DNA of 10,439 nt from assembly GCA_015486895.1 (NCBI GenBank), contig WFQT01000050.1, positions 1 to 10,439 of the forward strand, written 5' to 3'. A model generated the notes under the pieces. It saw only the letters and a program-made list of their open reading frames with translations, ran no database searches and was not told where the DNA came from. Below, one piece after another: positions 1 through 7,400 of this stretch. Source of the DNA: Anaerolineae bacterium. GTDB taxonomy: Bacteria; Chloroflexota; Anaerolineae; JAADDB01. Positions within the stretch are counted from its first letter, which is position 1. Each line of letters begins with the position of its first letter. The translations under genes and the position numbers were made by a program.

Positions 1-563
1 ATGAGCAGTTGAGATGCTAACGCCCCTAACAACACAGCTAGAATACCGGCCAGGAGTGTAGCTTCTACAAAAGAGCGGTTAACCGAGCGCAAGAAGAAAT
101 TCTCCATGCTTCCTAAAGCCCGTACTTTTGGCGGAATGATCACCAACTGTCCTACTACTTGCCCGTTCACTTTGATATCCAACGCGTTTCGTGCCAATTG
201 TACAGGCGATAAAGGGATAACCGGTAGGCGTCCAAGGAATAGAGCATGTGAATCCCAGATAACTCTCTTTTGACGGTTGAGCAACAGGAAGTGAGAACTG
301 AAAGAGGAAAGGGAAAACAAGCGGGCGGCTTTGTCTGGAGGAATGTTTAGTACCTGTTGGACACCCTCCCAAGAGCCATGCTGGCTATAGTAATTTTCCA
401 AAATGGGTAAAAGTTGCTTAGCTTGGGTCTGTGCCCGGTTCTGGATATATTTACTGAAAGCGCCTTCCACCATACCGTGCAGCCAGACGCTCATGAGGCT
501 GGAAGAAACTAACACAACAAGCAAAAAAGCTGAGATTAATTTCCAGCGTAAGGAGATACGCAT
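1..563 (-). CDS. Sensor histidine kinase, N-terminal part (BaeS-like), truncated by window edge
   Basis: The first 187 codons of an open frame that continues off the left edge. The start is ATG at 563. A GAGGAG ribosome-binding site (574-579) lies inside the end of the response-regulator gene, 10 nt from this ATG. Residues ~10-29 form a first membrane helix preceded by basic residues. Residues ~30-160 form an extracytoplasmic sensor region (NYYSQHGSWEGVQQVL, then a GQVVGQLVIIPP stretch). Residues ~166-187 begin a second membrane helix after FLRSVNRSF. This layout is typical of BaeS-type kinases, in which HAMP, phosphoacceptor His and ATPase domains follow; those parts lie outside the window. 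The gene starts 8 bp after the last base of the regulator gene, so the two are almost certainly co-transcribed and act as a cognate pair. The ligand is unknown. The kinase call rests on the N-terminal pattern and gene context, not on a visible catalytic domain. Confidence 0.85.
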   Translation of the reverse strand, partial: MRISLRWKLISAFLLVVLVSSSLMSVWLHGMVEGAFSKYIQNRAQTQAKQLLPILENYYSQHGSWEGVQQVLNIPPDKAARLFSLSSFSSHFLLLNRQKRVIWDSHALFLGRLPVIPLSPVQLARNALDIKVNGQVVGQLVIIPPKVRALGSMENFFLRSVNRSFVEATLLAGILAVLLGALASQLL

Positions 564-570
564 GACAGTC

Positions 571-1248
571 TCACTCCTCAGCTATCTTGTAGCCAACGCG
601 ATGTACCGTCAAGATGAAGCGGGGCCGGCGAGAATTGTCCCCCAATTTCTGGCGCAAGTTCTTAATGTGCGTATCGACAGTGCGTTCATAGCTATCATAA
701 GCGACTCCCTGGATTTGTTCGAGAAGTTGCAAGCGAGTAAATACACGTCCCGGATGGCGCATCAACAAGTGTAACAGCTCAAACTCCGTTACTGTGAGGG
801 GGATTTCTTTCCCACCCAGAGTCACTTTCCGCCGCTGGGAATCCAGGCTCAGGTTATCCAGCGTTAATACCTCCTCCTCCGGCTCCCCTCTCACTCGCCG
901 CAAGACTGCTTTTACCCGGGCAACGACCTCGCGTGGTGAAAAGGGCTTGGTCACATAATCATCGGCGCCCAATTCCAACCCCAAAATGCGATCATTCTCC
1001 CCCACACGGGCCGTCAGCATAATGATGGGCACGTTCTCTTCGGAGCGCATCAACTGCGCTACATCCAGCCCGTCCAGGCCGGGCAGCATGAGATCCAGGA
1101 CAACCAAGTTTGGGTGCTCGCGGCGAAAGACTGCAACAGCGGAGGATCCATCCCCTGCCACAACCACCTGATAGCCGGCCCGCTCCAAATAAGCGCGCAA
1201 CAACTGCACAATTTTAATTTCGTCATCAACAACCAGAATTTTGTCCAT
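571..1248 (-). CDS. OmpR/PhoB-family response regulator (BaeR-like)
   Basis: A complete 225-residue two-domain regulator of the usual family length. The receiver domain (1-~120) has the acidic pair D8/D9, phospho-acceptor D52 in VVLDLMLPG, T79 and K101 in the VTKPF motif. The C-terminal winged helix (~128-223) carries LTVTEFELLHLLMRHPGRVF and the recognition-helix region RTVDTHIKNLRQKLG, ending in the usual VGYKI. It should be a cytoplasmic transcription factor activated by the sensor kinase encoded 7 nt downstream. The start at 1248 has AGGAGC (1254-1259) 5 nt upstream. A promoter TTGACA-17-TATCCT (1295-1267) lies immediately before it, giving a leader of only about 12 nt. The -35 region lies in a 14-bp motif that also occurs before the adjacent secreted-protein gene, suggesting autoregulation. 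BaeR-like is the nearest recognisable subgroup, but the regulon cannot be deduced. Confidence 0.95.
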   Translation of the reverse strand: MDKILVVDDEIKIVQLLRAYLERAGYQVVVAGDGSSAVAVFRREHPNLVVLDLMLPGLDGLDVAQLMRSEENVPIIMLTARVGENDRILGLELGADDYVTKPFSPREVVARVKAVLRRVRGEPEEEVLTLDNLSLDSQRRKVTLGGKEIPLTVTEFELLHLLMRHPGRVFTRLQLLEQIQGVAYDSYERTVDTHIKNLRQKLGDNSRRPRFILTVHRVGYKIAEE

Positions 1249-1266
1249 AGCCTGCTCCTGGAAAAC

Positions 1267-1295
1267 AGGATACCTTGCAAGGAAGAATTTGTCAA
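1267..1295 (-). promoter_or_regulatory. Sigma-70-type promoter of the response regulator/kinase operon
   Basis: On the minus strand, TTGACA (1295-1290) is followed after exactly 17 nt by TATCCT (1272-1267). Transcription would start near 1260, just in front of the AGGAGC ribosome-binding site. The -35 box is embedded in TTGACAAATTCTTC (1295-1282), which matches 13 of 14 bases of a motif at 2367-2354 before the secreted-protein gene. That makes it a plausible binding site for the regulator itself. Confidence 0.7.
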
Positions 1296-1309
1296 CGTAG
1301 TGACAGAAA

Positions 1310-1331
1310 GGCGACCTCCGCGGAGGTCGCC
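1310..1331 (-). terminator. 22-bp perfect palindrome, probable terminator of the secreted-protein gene
   Basis: Two 11-nt arms (1310-1320 and 1321-1331) are exactly complementary with a CCGCGG centre, forming a GC-rich hairpin. On the minus strand it lies 28 nt after the stop codon of the secreted-protein gene and is followed by TTTCTGT, a modest U-rich tail. It sits 14 bp upstream of the regulator's -35 box, so it could alternatively be a protein-binding operator. Partial read-through into the regulator genes is possible because the U tract is weak. Confidence 0.6.
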
Positions 1332-1359
1332 TGATTTCACTTCAGATGTTCGCAAATAC

Positions 1360-2277
1360 TTACCATCCTGCCGCGCTTCTCAAGGGAGCTGGAGAGAAAT
1401 TTCCCTCAAAACCACCAAAGCTCTTGGGATGTCTGCCATAGCCTGGTCGCCCCAGAAAACCTCTGTGACCACCGCTGCCACGATTACTACGGCTGAATTT
1501 GGTGAATCCCCAATGGCAACTTAACCCCTGGCCGTTGTCGGCACAGTTTTGCCAGGCTGTTTGCACTTTCGCCAGCGCCGCATCAGCTTGTGCTTGGGTG
1601 ATGTTACCATCACTCACCAGGCTGGCGAGCGCAGATTGGCGTGCTGTAACCATGGTTTGCACCAAGTCATTCAAGGCAACGCCTTTTTCCTCGGCGATAG
1701 CCGCTAAGGTGCGAGTGCGCAATTCCTGCCGCAGATCCGGGGTTGTCATGCCCAACGCCTGGGCCACAGTGTCCCACTCTGCTTTTTGCACCATCGGTGT
1801 TCCTAAACGGCCTGTACCCTCTTGCAACAGCATCTTACCCGCACGTTCTTGCAACTTATCCAACAACCAGGTCATTTGTTCTGCGGTCATCTTCTTCCCG
1901 TCAACGGCTTCTTGCAATCGACCTTTTTCTGAATCTACGACTGCCTGCACTAGCTCGTCTTGGGTAACACTTTTCTCGTCGGCAATGACTAAGATGGACT
2001 TGCCGGAGTGCATTTCTTTTGTCAACTCCTGCAATGTCATACCTAACTTATCAGCAATTGCCTTGAACATCGTGCTTCCCAGACTACGGTTAGCCAGTTG
2101 GAGGTGATCAGCAGGCGATTGTTGTCCCTGCTGCCCGGCAAAGCGATCCGGATTTGCGGCTTGCGTCGGTGTCGTTGTGGTCGTCGTAGATGGACCATTA
2201 GCCGAAGCAATGCCACCACCGACAATTGCCAGCAACAAAGCCAAAGTTCCTAACGTCAATATCCATTTCTTTCTCAT
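1360..2277 (-). CDS. Secreted protein with two copies of an ~80-residue helical module and a Gly/Arg-rich tail
   Basis: 305 residues. A signal peptide is clear: MRKKW, a hydrophobic core at 6-23, then ASA-N at 24-27 as the likely cleavage site. It is followed by a Thr-rich linker (31-37). Two related modules follow, ~71-150 and ~168-245. Each has the form 'LGMT..(E/D)L..E(L/M)', 'IA(D/E)EK.V...(E/D)LVQ..V', 'L...V.DG..T..Q.....LDK/AKVQ', so they are an internal duplication of an amphipathic-helix unit like those in DUF2680-type secreted proteins. C245 and C254 could form a disulfide. The last ~50 residues are rich in Gly, Arg, Phe and Ser. The start at 2277 has GAGGAG (2284-2289) 6 nt upstream. 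It precedes a two-component operon whose promoter shares a motif with its own, which suggests a CpxP/Spy-like extracytoplasmic partner. That role is an inference and the biochemical function is unknown. Confidence 0.85.
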   Translation of the reverse strand: MRKKWILTLGTLALLLAIVGGGIASANGPSTTTTTTPTQAANPDRFAGQQGQQSPADHLQLANRSLGSTMFKAIADKLGMTLQELTKEMHSGKSILVIADEKSVTQDELVQAVVDSEKGRLQEAVDGKKMTAEQMTWLLDKLQERAGKMLLQEGTGRLGTPMVQKAEWDTVAQALGMTTPDLRQELRTRTLAAIAEEKGVALNDLVQTMVTARQSALASLVSDGNITQAQADAALAKVQTAWQNCADNGQGLSCHWGFTKFSRSNRGSGGHRGFLGRPGYGRHPKSFGGFEGNFSPAPLRSAAGW

Positions 2278-2335
2278 GGTATTCTCCTCGAAAATGAGAT
2301 GTGTACGTCTGCCTTAGATCGGCCGTACAACTATC

Positions 2336-2378
2336 ATTATAAGGGGAGCATTTGAAGAATTTGTGAAGCTTTTGTGGG
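2336..2378 (-). promoter_or_regulatory. Promoter of the secreted-protein gene with three tandem 11-bp activator-like repeats
   Basis: A perfect TATAAT lies at 2341-2336 on the minus strand, with predicted start near 2329. Upstream, reading 5' to 3' on the minus strand, three contiguous 11-mers occur: CCCACAAAAGC (2378-2368), TTCACAAATTC (2367-2357) and TTCAAATGCTC (2356-2346). Each outer unit matches the central one at 7 of 11 positions. Head-to-tail 11-bp repeats spanning about -17 to -49 and replacing a consensus -35 are the classic arrangement for activation by OmpR/PhoB-family regulators, and such a regulator is encoded next door. A short inverted repeat, TGTACG/CGTACA (2302-2329), lies in the predicted leader. 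Confidence 0.65.
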
Positions 2379-2479
2379 GATTGTAGTCCAGCCCGTCAAG
2401 TCCTGAAATACATTTACACCAAAAAGGGAAGGGCTAAATAGACAGCCAAACCTGCACCACCCAAAGTTATTGAGAAGAT

Positions 2480-2564
2480 TCATTGCGAGGGTGCTTTAGC
2501 GCCCAAAGCAATCCCTAATACGGCAAGCCGGAGATCGCTTCGCCCCTGCGGGGCTCGCAATGAC
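2480..2564. repeat. Interspersed palindromic (REP/MITE-like) element, two-armed copy
   Basis: Two arms in inverted orientation, 2480-2515 and 2531-2564, each running from CATTGCGAG at the outer end to an inner (A)AGC(A/G)ATC(T/C)C end. Between these ends each arm carries its own small GC-rich hairpin (GGGTGC/GCGCCC and GCCCC/GGGGC). The outer ends are complementary, so the whole unit can fold into one long cruciform. Elements with CATTGCGAG...GAAGCAATC ends are, to my knowledge, dispersed between genes in many bacterial genomes. A second, single-arm copy lies at 8834-8867. It does not encode a protein. Confidence 0.75.
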
Positions 2565-2674
2565 AAGGTCATCATGATGATCTTTGCAAACTGTCAGGTA
2601 GCTAAGAAGGGAAACGCTCTAAGACTATTATCCATGCCGCCTCTAGCAGAGTAGGCACCAGCTACTACCCCGGC

Positions 2675-2704
2675 GAACTATCGTTCGGGCGCGAAAGATA
2701 GTTC
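2675..2704. other. Hairpin just upstream of the gdhA promoter
   Basis: GAACTATCGTTCG (2675-2687) pairs with CGAAAGATAGTTC (2692-2704) in a 13-bp stem with one mismatch and the 4-nt loop GGCG. It ends 6 bp before the -35 box of the gdhA promoter. It could be an operator or a factor-binding dyad. It lacks a T tract, so it is not a convincing terminator. Confidence 0.5.
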
Positions 2705-2710
2705 ACGACT

Positions 2711-2739
2711 TTGACAAACAAAGAGGGTTAACATACAAT
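2711..2739 (+). promoter_or_regulatory. Strong sigma-70-type promoter of gdhA
   Basis: TTGACA (2711-2716), a 17-nt spacer and TACAAT (2734-2739) give a near-consensus promoter with one mismatch. The start would be near 2746, leaving a leader of about 187 nt before the gdhA ATG at 2933. The first AAAGAGGGTTA repeat lies inside the spacer. A second TTGACA at 2823-2828 is overlapped by a dyad but has no good -10 at the right distance. Confidence 0.7.
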
Positions 2740-2821
2740 TCTGCGGACTTATAGCGATGCTTATTACACAAATCGACTCTAATAACGACGAAAGAAGATA
2801 AAGAGGGTTATTAACGATCTT

Positions 2822-2839
2822 ATTGACAATGTTATCAAT
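2822..2839. promoter_or_regulatory. Operator-like dyad in the gdhA leader
   Basis: ATTGACAATGTTATCAAT has two 8-nt arms that are complementary at 7 of 8 positions around a TG centre. It lies about 77 nt into the predicted gdhA transcript and 94 bp before the start codon. The size and A+T-rich symmetry fit a dimeric repressor site, but no cognate regulator is identifiable. Confidence 0.4.
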
Positions 2840-2932
2840 GCTTTTCTTGTTCTCAAGGTCCCACAAGGGACTTGGAGATAGACAATTTAGTTGGAAGGAT
2901 AAACCAACATTCAATGATGAAGGAGACGTACA

Positions 2933-4183
2933 ATGAGTGAAAAGCAGAATCCATTTGCAATGGCGCAAGCACAGTTGGACAAGACAGCGGAGATTTTAGA
3001 GTTGGACCCGGCAACCCATGCCTTTTTGCGCAAACCGATGCGTGAACTGCGTGTGACCATCCCGGTACGCATGGATGATGGCTCTATCAAAATATTTGAT
3101 GGCTTTCGCGTCCAGTATAATGATGCCCTTGGCCCTACAAAGGGCGGCATCCGCTGGCATCCGCAGGAAACCATTAACACAGTGCGGGCACTGGCGGCCT
3201 GGATGACCTGGAAATGCGCCATCGTGGATATCCCTTATGGCGGCGGTAAGGGCGGCATCATCGTGAACCCGAAGGAGCTTTCCATGGGCGAACAGGAACG
3301 GTTGGCCCGGGGTTATATTCGCTCCATCGGCGAGTTCATTGGCCCAGAGAGAGATATACCAGCACCAGATGTATATACTACGCCGCAGATCATGGCATGG
3401 ATGATGGACGAGTTCTCTAAACTGCGCGGCTACAATGTTCCCGGCGTCATCACCGGCAAGCCAGTGCGGGTAGGCGGTTCCTTAGGGCGCAACGATGCCA
3501 CAGCTCGCGGCGGCATGTACGTACTGCGCGAGGCTGCCAAGGTGAAAGGCATAGACCTGAGCAAGGCTACCGTGGCTGTCCAGGGCTTCGGCAACGCCGG
3601 TCAATACGCTCACGAATTAACAACTAAACTCTTCGGCTCTAAAGTCGTTGCCATCAGCGATTCGCGGGGCGGCATTTACAACCCGAACGGCCTGGATTTC
3701 GAGGCTTGTGCGAAGTATAAGAAGGAAACCGGCAGCGTGATCGGGTTCCCCGGCAGTAAGGAAATCAGCAATGAAGATTTGCTTGAACTGAACGTGGATG
3801 TGCTGGTTCCCGCTGCCTTAGAAGAGGCCTTGACTGCCGACAATGCTGGCAACGTCAAGGCGAAACTGATCTTAGAGTTGGCCAATGGCCCAACGACACC
3901 AGAAGCGGATGCTATTTTCCACAAGAACGGGAACCTCGTGTTGCCGGACTTTCTGGCCAACGCCGGCGGGGTGACAGTTTCATACTTCGAGTGGGTACAG
4001 AACGTTAGCGGCTACTACTGGACACTGGACGAAGTCTACGAGCGCTTGGACAAGAAGATGACCAAGGCTTTCCAGGACTTCTACGAAACCTATCAGGCCT
4101 ACAAAGTAGATCCTCGAACTGCAGCTTACTTGGTCTCCGTGAAACGGGTGGTAGAGGCCATGAAACTTCGCGGCTGGGTATAA
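2933..4183 (+). CDS. gdhA: Glutamate dehydrogenase (hexameric Glu/Leu/Phe/Val dehydrogenase family)
   Basis: A complete 416-residue enzyme that interconverts glutamate and 2-oxoglutarate plus ammonia with NAD(P), linking nitrogen assimilation or amino-acid catabolism to the TCA cycle in the cytoplasm. Visible motifs: GPTKGGIRWHP (67-77, substrate-binding Lys70), PYGGGKGGI with catalytic Lys106, PAPDVYT with the conserved Asp146, the Rossmann fingerprint VQGFGNAG (216-223), AISDSRG at the end of the second strand, PAALEEALT (293-301), ELANGPTTPEAD (315-326) and NAGGVTVSYFEW (343-354). The length matches the ~415-420-residue archaeal/thermophile-type hexameric enzymes. The start has AGGAG (2921-2925) 7 nt upstream. 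The gene stands alone on the plus strand with its own promoter and a following hairpin. Whether it uses NAD or NADP cannot be decided by reading. Confidence 0.96.
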   Translation: MSEKQNPFAMAQAQLDKTAEILELDPATHAFLRKPMRELRVTIPVRMDDGSIKIFDGFRVQYNDALGPTKGGIRWHPQETINTVRALAAWMTWKCAIVDIPYGGGKGGIIVNPKELSMGEQERLARGYIRSIGEFIGPERDIPAPDVYTTPQIMAWMMDEFSKLRGYNVPGVITGKPVRVGGSLGRNDATARGGMYVLREAAKVKGIDLSKATVAVQGFGNAGQYAHELTTKLFGSKVVAISDSRGGIYNPNGLDFEACAKYKKETGSVIGFPGSKEISNEDLLELNVDVLVPAALEEALTADNAGNVKAKLILELANGPTTPEADAIFHKNGNLVLPDFLANAGGVTVSYFEWVQNVSGYYWTLDEVYERLDKKMTKAFQDFYETYQAYKVDPRTAAYLVSVKRVVEAMKLRGWV

Positions 4184-4212
4184 CCCTTTTAGCGGTCATT
4201 CTTACTTAAAGG

Positions 4213-4246
4213 AACAGGGGGAAGACAATGGTGTCTTCCCCCTGTT
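4213..4246 (+). terminator. Perfect 15-bp-stem hairpin after gdhA
   Basis: AACAGGGGGAAGACA (4213-4227) is exactly complementary to 4232-4246 around an ATGG loop, starting 30 nt after the gdhA stop codon. On the plus strand only a short T run (GTTT) follows, and on the minus strand TTCCTTT follows. It may therefore work in both directions and separate the convergent gdhA and gyrB transcripts. Confidence 0.7.
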
Positions 4247-4281
4247 TGGTATAAACGTACTTCAGGACACAACACGCCCTT

Positions 4282-4381
4282 GAAAACCACCCTCTTTTCT
4301 ATCTCAGGCAGGTCCGCGACCTGCCGTTATCGGGGTAAAACCCACTGCATCACGGATGCGGATAGAGCAGGGGTAGTTTTC
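4282..4381. other. ~100-bp cloverleaf-like inverted repeat downstream of gyrB
   Basis: Outer arms 4282-4303 and 4361-4381 are imperfectly complementary (about 17 of 22 positions). They enclose three small hairpins: GGCAGGTC/GACCTGCC (4307-4325), GGG/CCC (4333-4343) and GCATC/GATGC (4347-4359). The element lies between the convergent gdhA and gyrB genes, in the 3' region of gyrB. It may be a non-autonomous repeat or a structured 3' RNA. It does not look like a tRNA, as no T-arm signature or acceptor end is present. Confidence 0.4.
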
Positions 4382-4432
4382 ACCCGCTGTGGTGTACCAT
4401 AGGCCCATGATGACCACTTAAGCAAACACCAG

Positions 4433-7400
4433 TTATACATCCAGGTTGCGCACACTGCGGGCGTGGGTCTGAATGAATTTGCGCCTCGGCGGCACCGACC
4501 CACCCATCAATATGTCAAAAGTGCGATCGGCACTAGCTGCGTCCTCAATAGTCACCTGTAACAAAGAACGGTTCTCCATCTTCATGGTGGTTTCCCATAG
4601 CTGCTCCGGGTTCATTTCCCCCAAACCCTTATAACGCTGCAAAGTCACTTTCTTGCCTTCAAACTTGGCTAAAAGACGGTCTTTCTCTTCTTCGCTATAA
4701 GCGTAAGCATGTTCTTTCCCTGCTTTGATCAAGTAAAGAGGCGGCTGAGCAATATATAGGTGGCTATCTTCAATGAGCGGCGCCATGTAACGAAAGAAGA
4801 AAGTCAACAACAGAGTGCGAATATGGGCGCCATCCACGTCAGCGTCCGTATTATGACAACAGACGCCACCCAGACCACAGATGAAGTTCTCATGTTCTTC
4901 TACAGAGAAGTCATATACCATACCATTGGAGGCCGTCACCGATGTTACTTCTTCCACCAGCAAAGCCGCCAAGTCGCCACCGATCTGACGGACGGGCATA
5001 TCCCTTTCGGTACTCACTACCCGGATAGCGTTGTAATGATCGCTCCATACCGGCTCCAGCGTCATCAGGTCAACTGCTGTTTGCAAGAGCAATCGCGGCA
5101 CTGCCCGGTCCAGTTGGAGCGCCGGAAGCACACCGAAATCAAGCAACAGATAGCTCAACCGGTTCAATAGCGCTTTCGACTCGTGCACGAAGGCGATGCC
5201 CTCCGACTCAACCTGCCCCGAGGCCAAGAAGAAACTGCGCAAGAAAGTCATCTGCAGCGCTCGGGGGACGTTAAATAGCAAATCTGGCAATATCCACCCC
5301 TGCCGCGGGCCAGCGAAACCAAAATAATGGCAAATAGCTACCAGTAATGGATGAGACACTTCCCAATAGAAGCTCCCATCTTCATCTACTTGAAAACTGG
5401 GCACAACGCCCACCAAATGCCGCCACTGCAGGCCTACTTCCTCTGCCAGGTCCAGTGCATCCTCTTCAAAGAGGAAGCGCATTACCTTCTGCTCCGGCAC
5501 GTAGCGGCCGCGGGCCACGAGAAAGCCAAGGAAAGTCATCAACTCACGGCTAACCGGCATAAAGCGAGGAATGGCGAGCTGTGGCGAACTTTCTAAGGTG
5601 ATCATGGTGCCGTGATCTGGCAACGCAGCAGTCAATGCTGCCCCTCCCAACAATGCACCACTGGCAGTCAACGGCACGACCACTCCGGCCTGGTTCAACA
5701 AGCGCACGGTGTAGGCATTCTCGCGGACAAAGGGCAGCAATCCAGCCAGCAAGTCCAGCGATTCCACCGGCTCGGGTTGGTACAGAGGCAACTGCCGCGG
5801 CACCACTAACCAGTCGCCGGGGCGAATGGCATCCCCTCGGCGCAAGTGCACCTCACCATCTTCCCAGACGTAGACGCTGTGGGAAGATGTCACCCGTACC
5901 TCGCGCCCCAATGCCGTCTTTAGCGCGAATAGCGGTTCCTTCTGTGGATGGCGAATCACATTTTTCAGCGGCCGAAAATCAGTCTCCTGCGTCTCGGAAT
6001 TAAAGCAAAGCACTTGATAATCAGCAAGGTTTTCGCCAACCCGCTCCCCCCCGAAAAAAGAATCCACGAAAGAGCCGATTTGCACCGACCGGATCACTCC
6101 ATTCGGGAAACGTACAAACGTCAGCTCCTGTCCGTCAACACTCATGATAATAATACGACCATAGCGCAGATTATCTAAATTGAACTGATCGCCAATGCCG
6201 GTGCCTAAAGCAGTGATGAGAGCTTGCACTTCCTTGTTATCCAAAGCACGGTCCAGGCGAGCCTTTTCCACATTCAGAATCTTACCTCGCAGCGGCAAGA
6301 TAGCCTGAAAACGTCGATCCCGGCCTTGTTTGGCGGAACCGCCAGCAGAGTCCCCCTCTACTAAATAGAGCTCCGTTTTAGCAGCATCCCTCTCAGAGCA
6401 ATCAGCTAATTTGCCGGGCAAAGTCATACTCTCCAAGGCGCTCTTGCGGATAACCAGGTCGCGAGCTTTACGAGCAGCCTCACGAGCTCGGAAGGAGGTG
6501 CGACATTTCTGCACAACTGCTTTCGCCGCAGAGGGATTATTCTCCAGCCAAGTGCCCATGGCTTCCACAACCGTGGATTCCACTAAGGTCTTGACCTCAG
6601 CGTTAAGGAGCTTCACCTTAGTCTGGGATTCAAACTGAGGATCCGGCAGCTTTACACTAATAATGGCCGTCAATCCCTCGCGGGTGTCCTCTCCCGTAAA
6701 ATTAGGTTCGTTTTCCTTTAGCAATCCATTCTTACGGGCGTAGTCGTTCAGCGAACGGGTCAACGCAGAGCGTAAGCCGGTTAAATGCGTGCCGCCGTCT
6801 GGCGTGTTAATGGTGTTAGCAAAAGCAAAGACGGATTCCGTATAGCCATTGGTGTACTGGATAGCCGCCTCCACGAGGGTGGAATCGATTTGCTTTTCCA
6901 CATAAATGGGATTGTGTAATGCCTCGCGATTACGATTCAAATAGCGGACAAAGCTTTTGACGCCACCATCAAAATAGAATGTCATCTCGAAAGGCGGATC
7001 TTGACGCTCATCTACCATTTTGATGGTCAGGCCGCGAGTAAGAAAGGCCATTTCACGGAAGCGCTGCAATAACACCTCTCGCCGGTAGTGCAGCGCGTCA
7101 AAAATAGTATCGTCCCGCAAGAAGGTAACAGTAGTACCGGTGTCCTTAGATGAGGTCTTGCCTACCACTTTCACGCCGGTAACAGGGCGACCTCGCTCAA
7201 AGCGCTGGCGATAAACCTTACCATTGCGCCGCACTTCCACTTCCAACCAGGTAGAAAGGGCGTTGACGGCGGAAACACCAACACCATGCAAACCACCGGA
7301 AACCTTGTAGCCGCCACCACCAAACTTGCCCCCAGCGTGCAATTTAGTCATGACCACCGTGAGAGCGGACTGCCCTGTTTGTTGGTGAATGTCCACGGGA

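Larger units (their letters stand above)
2278..2932. other. 655-bp intergenic region between divergent genes
   Basis: No convincing gene was found here. It contains the minus-strand promoter of the secreted-protein gene (2336-2378), an interspersed palindromic repeat (2480-2564), a dyad TCATCATGATGA with partly matching flanks (2565-2584), a 13-bp-stem hairpin (2675-2704), the plus-strand gdhA promoter (2711-2739), two copies of AAAGAGGGTTA (2720-2730 and 2800-2810), an operator-like dyad (2822-2839) and a small leader hairpin (2854-2874). I see nothing recognisable at 2379-2479 or 2585-2674. Confidence 0.7.

Noticed and set aside
1499..2107. 202-codon plus-strand ORF
   Set aside because: Lies entirely opposite the secreted-protein gene; its composition (Ser/Cys/Ala-rich) is the usual reading of the antisense strand of a coding region.
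2678..2968. 96-codon minus-strand ORF across the gdhA leader
   Set aside because: It covers the gdhA promoter, leader and start codon, has no ribosome-binding site or recognisable domain, and looks like a chance frame in A+T-rich regulatory DNA.
4282..4381. The cloverleaf-like element as a tRNA gene
   Set aside because: No GTTCGA-type T-loop, no 7-bp acceptor stem with CCA-like end and no proper anticodon arm; the outer stem is far too long.
4760..5170. 136-codon plus-strand ORF over the intein C-terminal part
   Set aside because: Antisense to the intein/gyrB frame and not supported by any start signal.
4850..6142. The GyrB insertion as a frameshift, assembly error or separate gene
   Set aside because: The frame is continuous, both splice junctions carry intein block residues, and removing 431 residues restores IIIMTDADVDG and a 638-residue GyrB.
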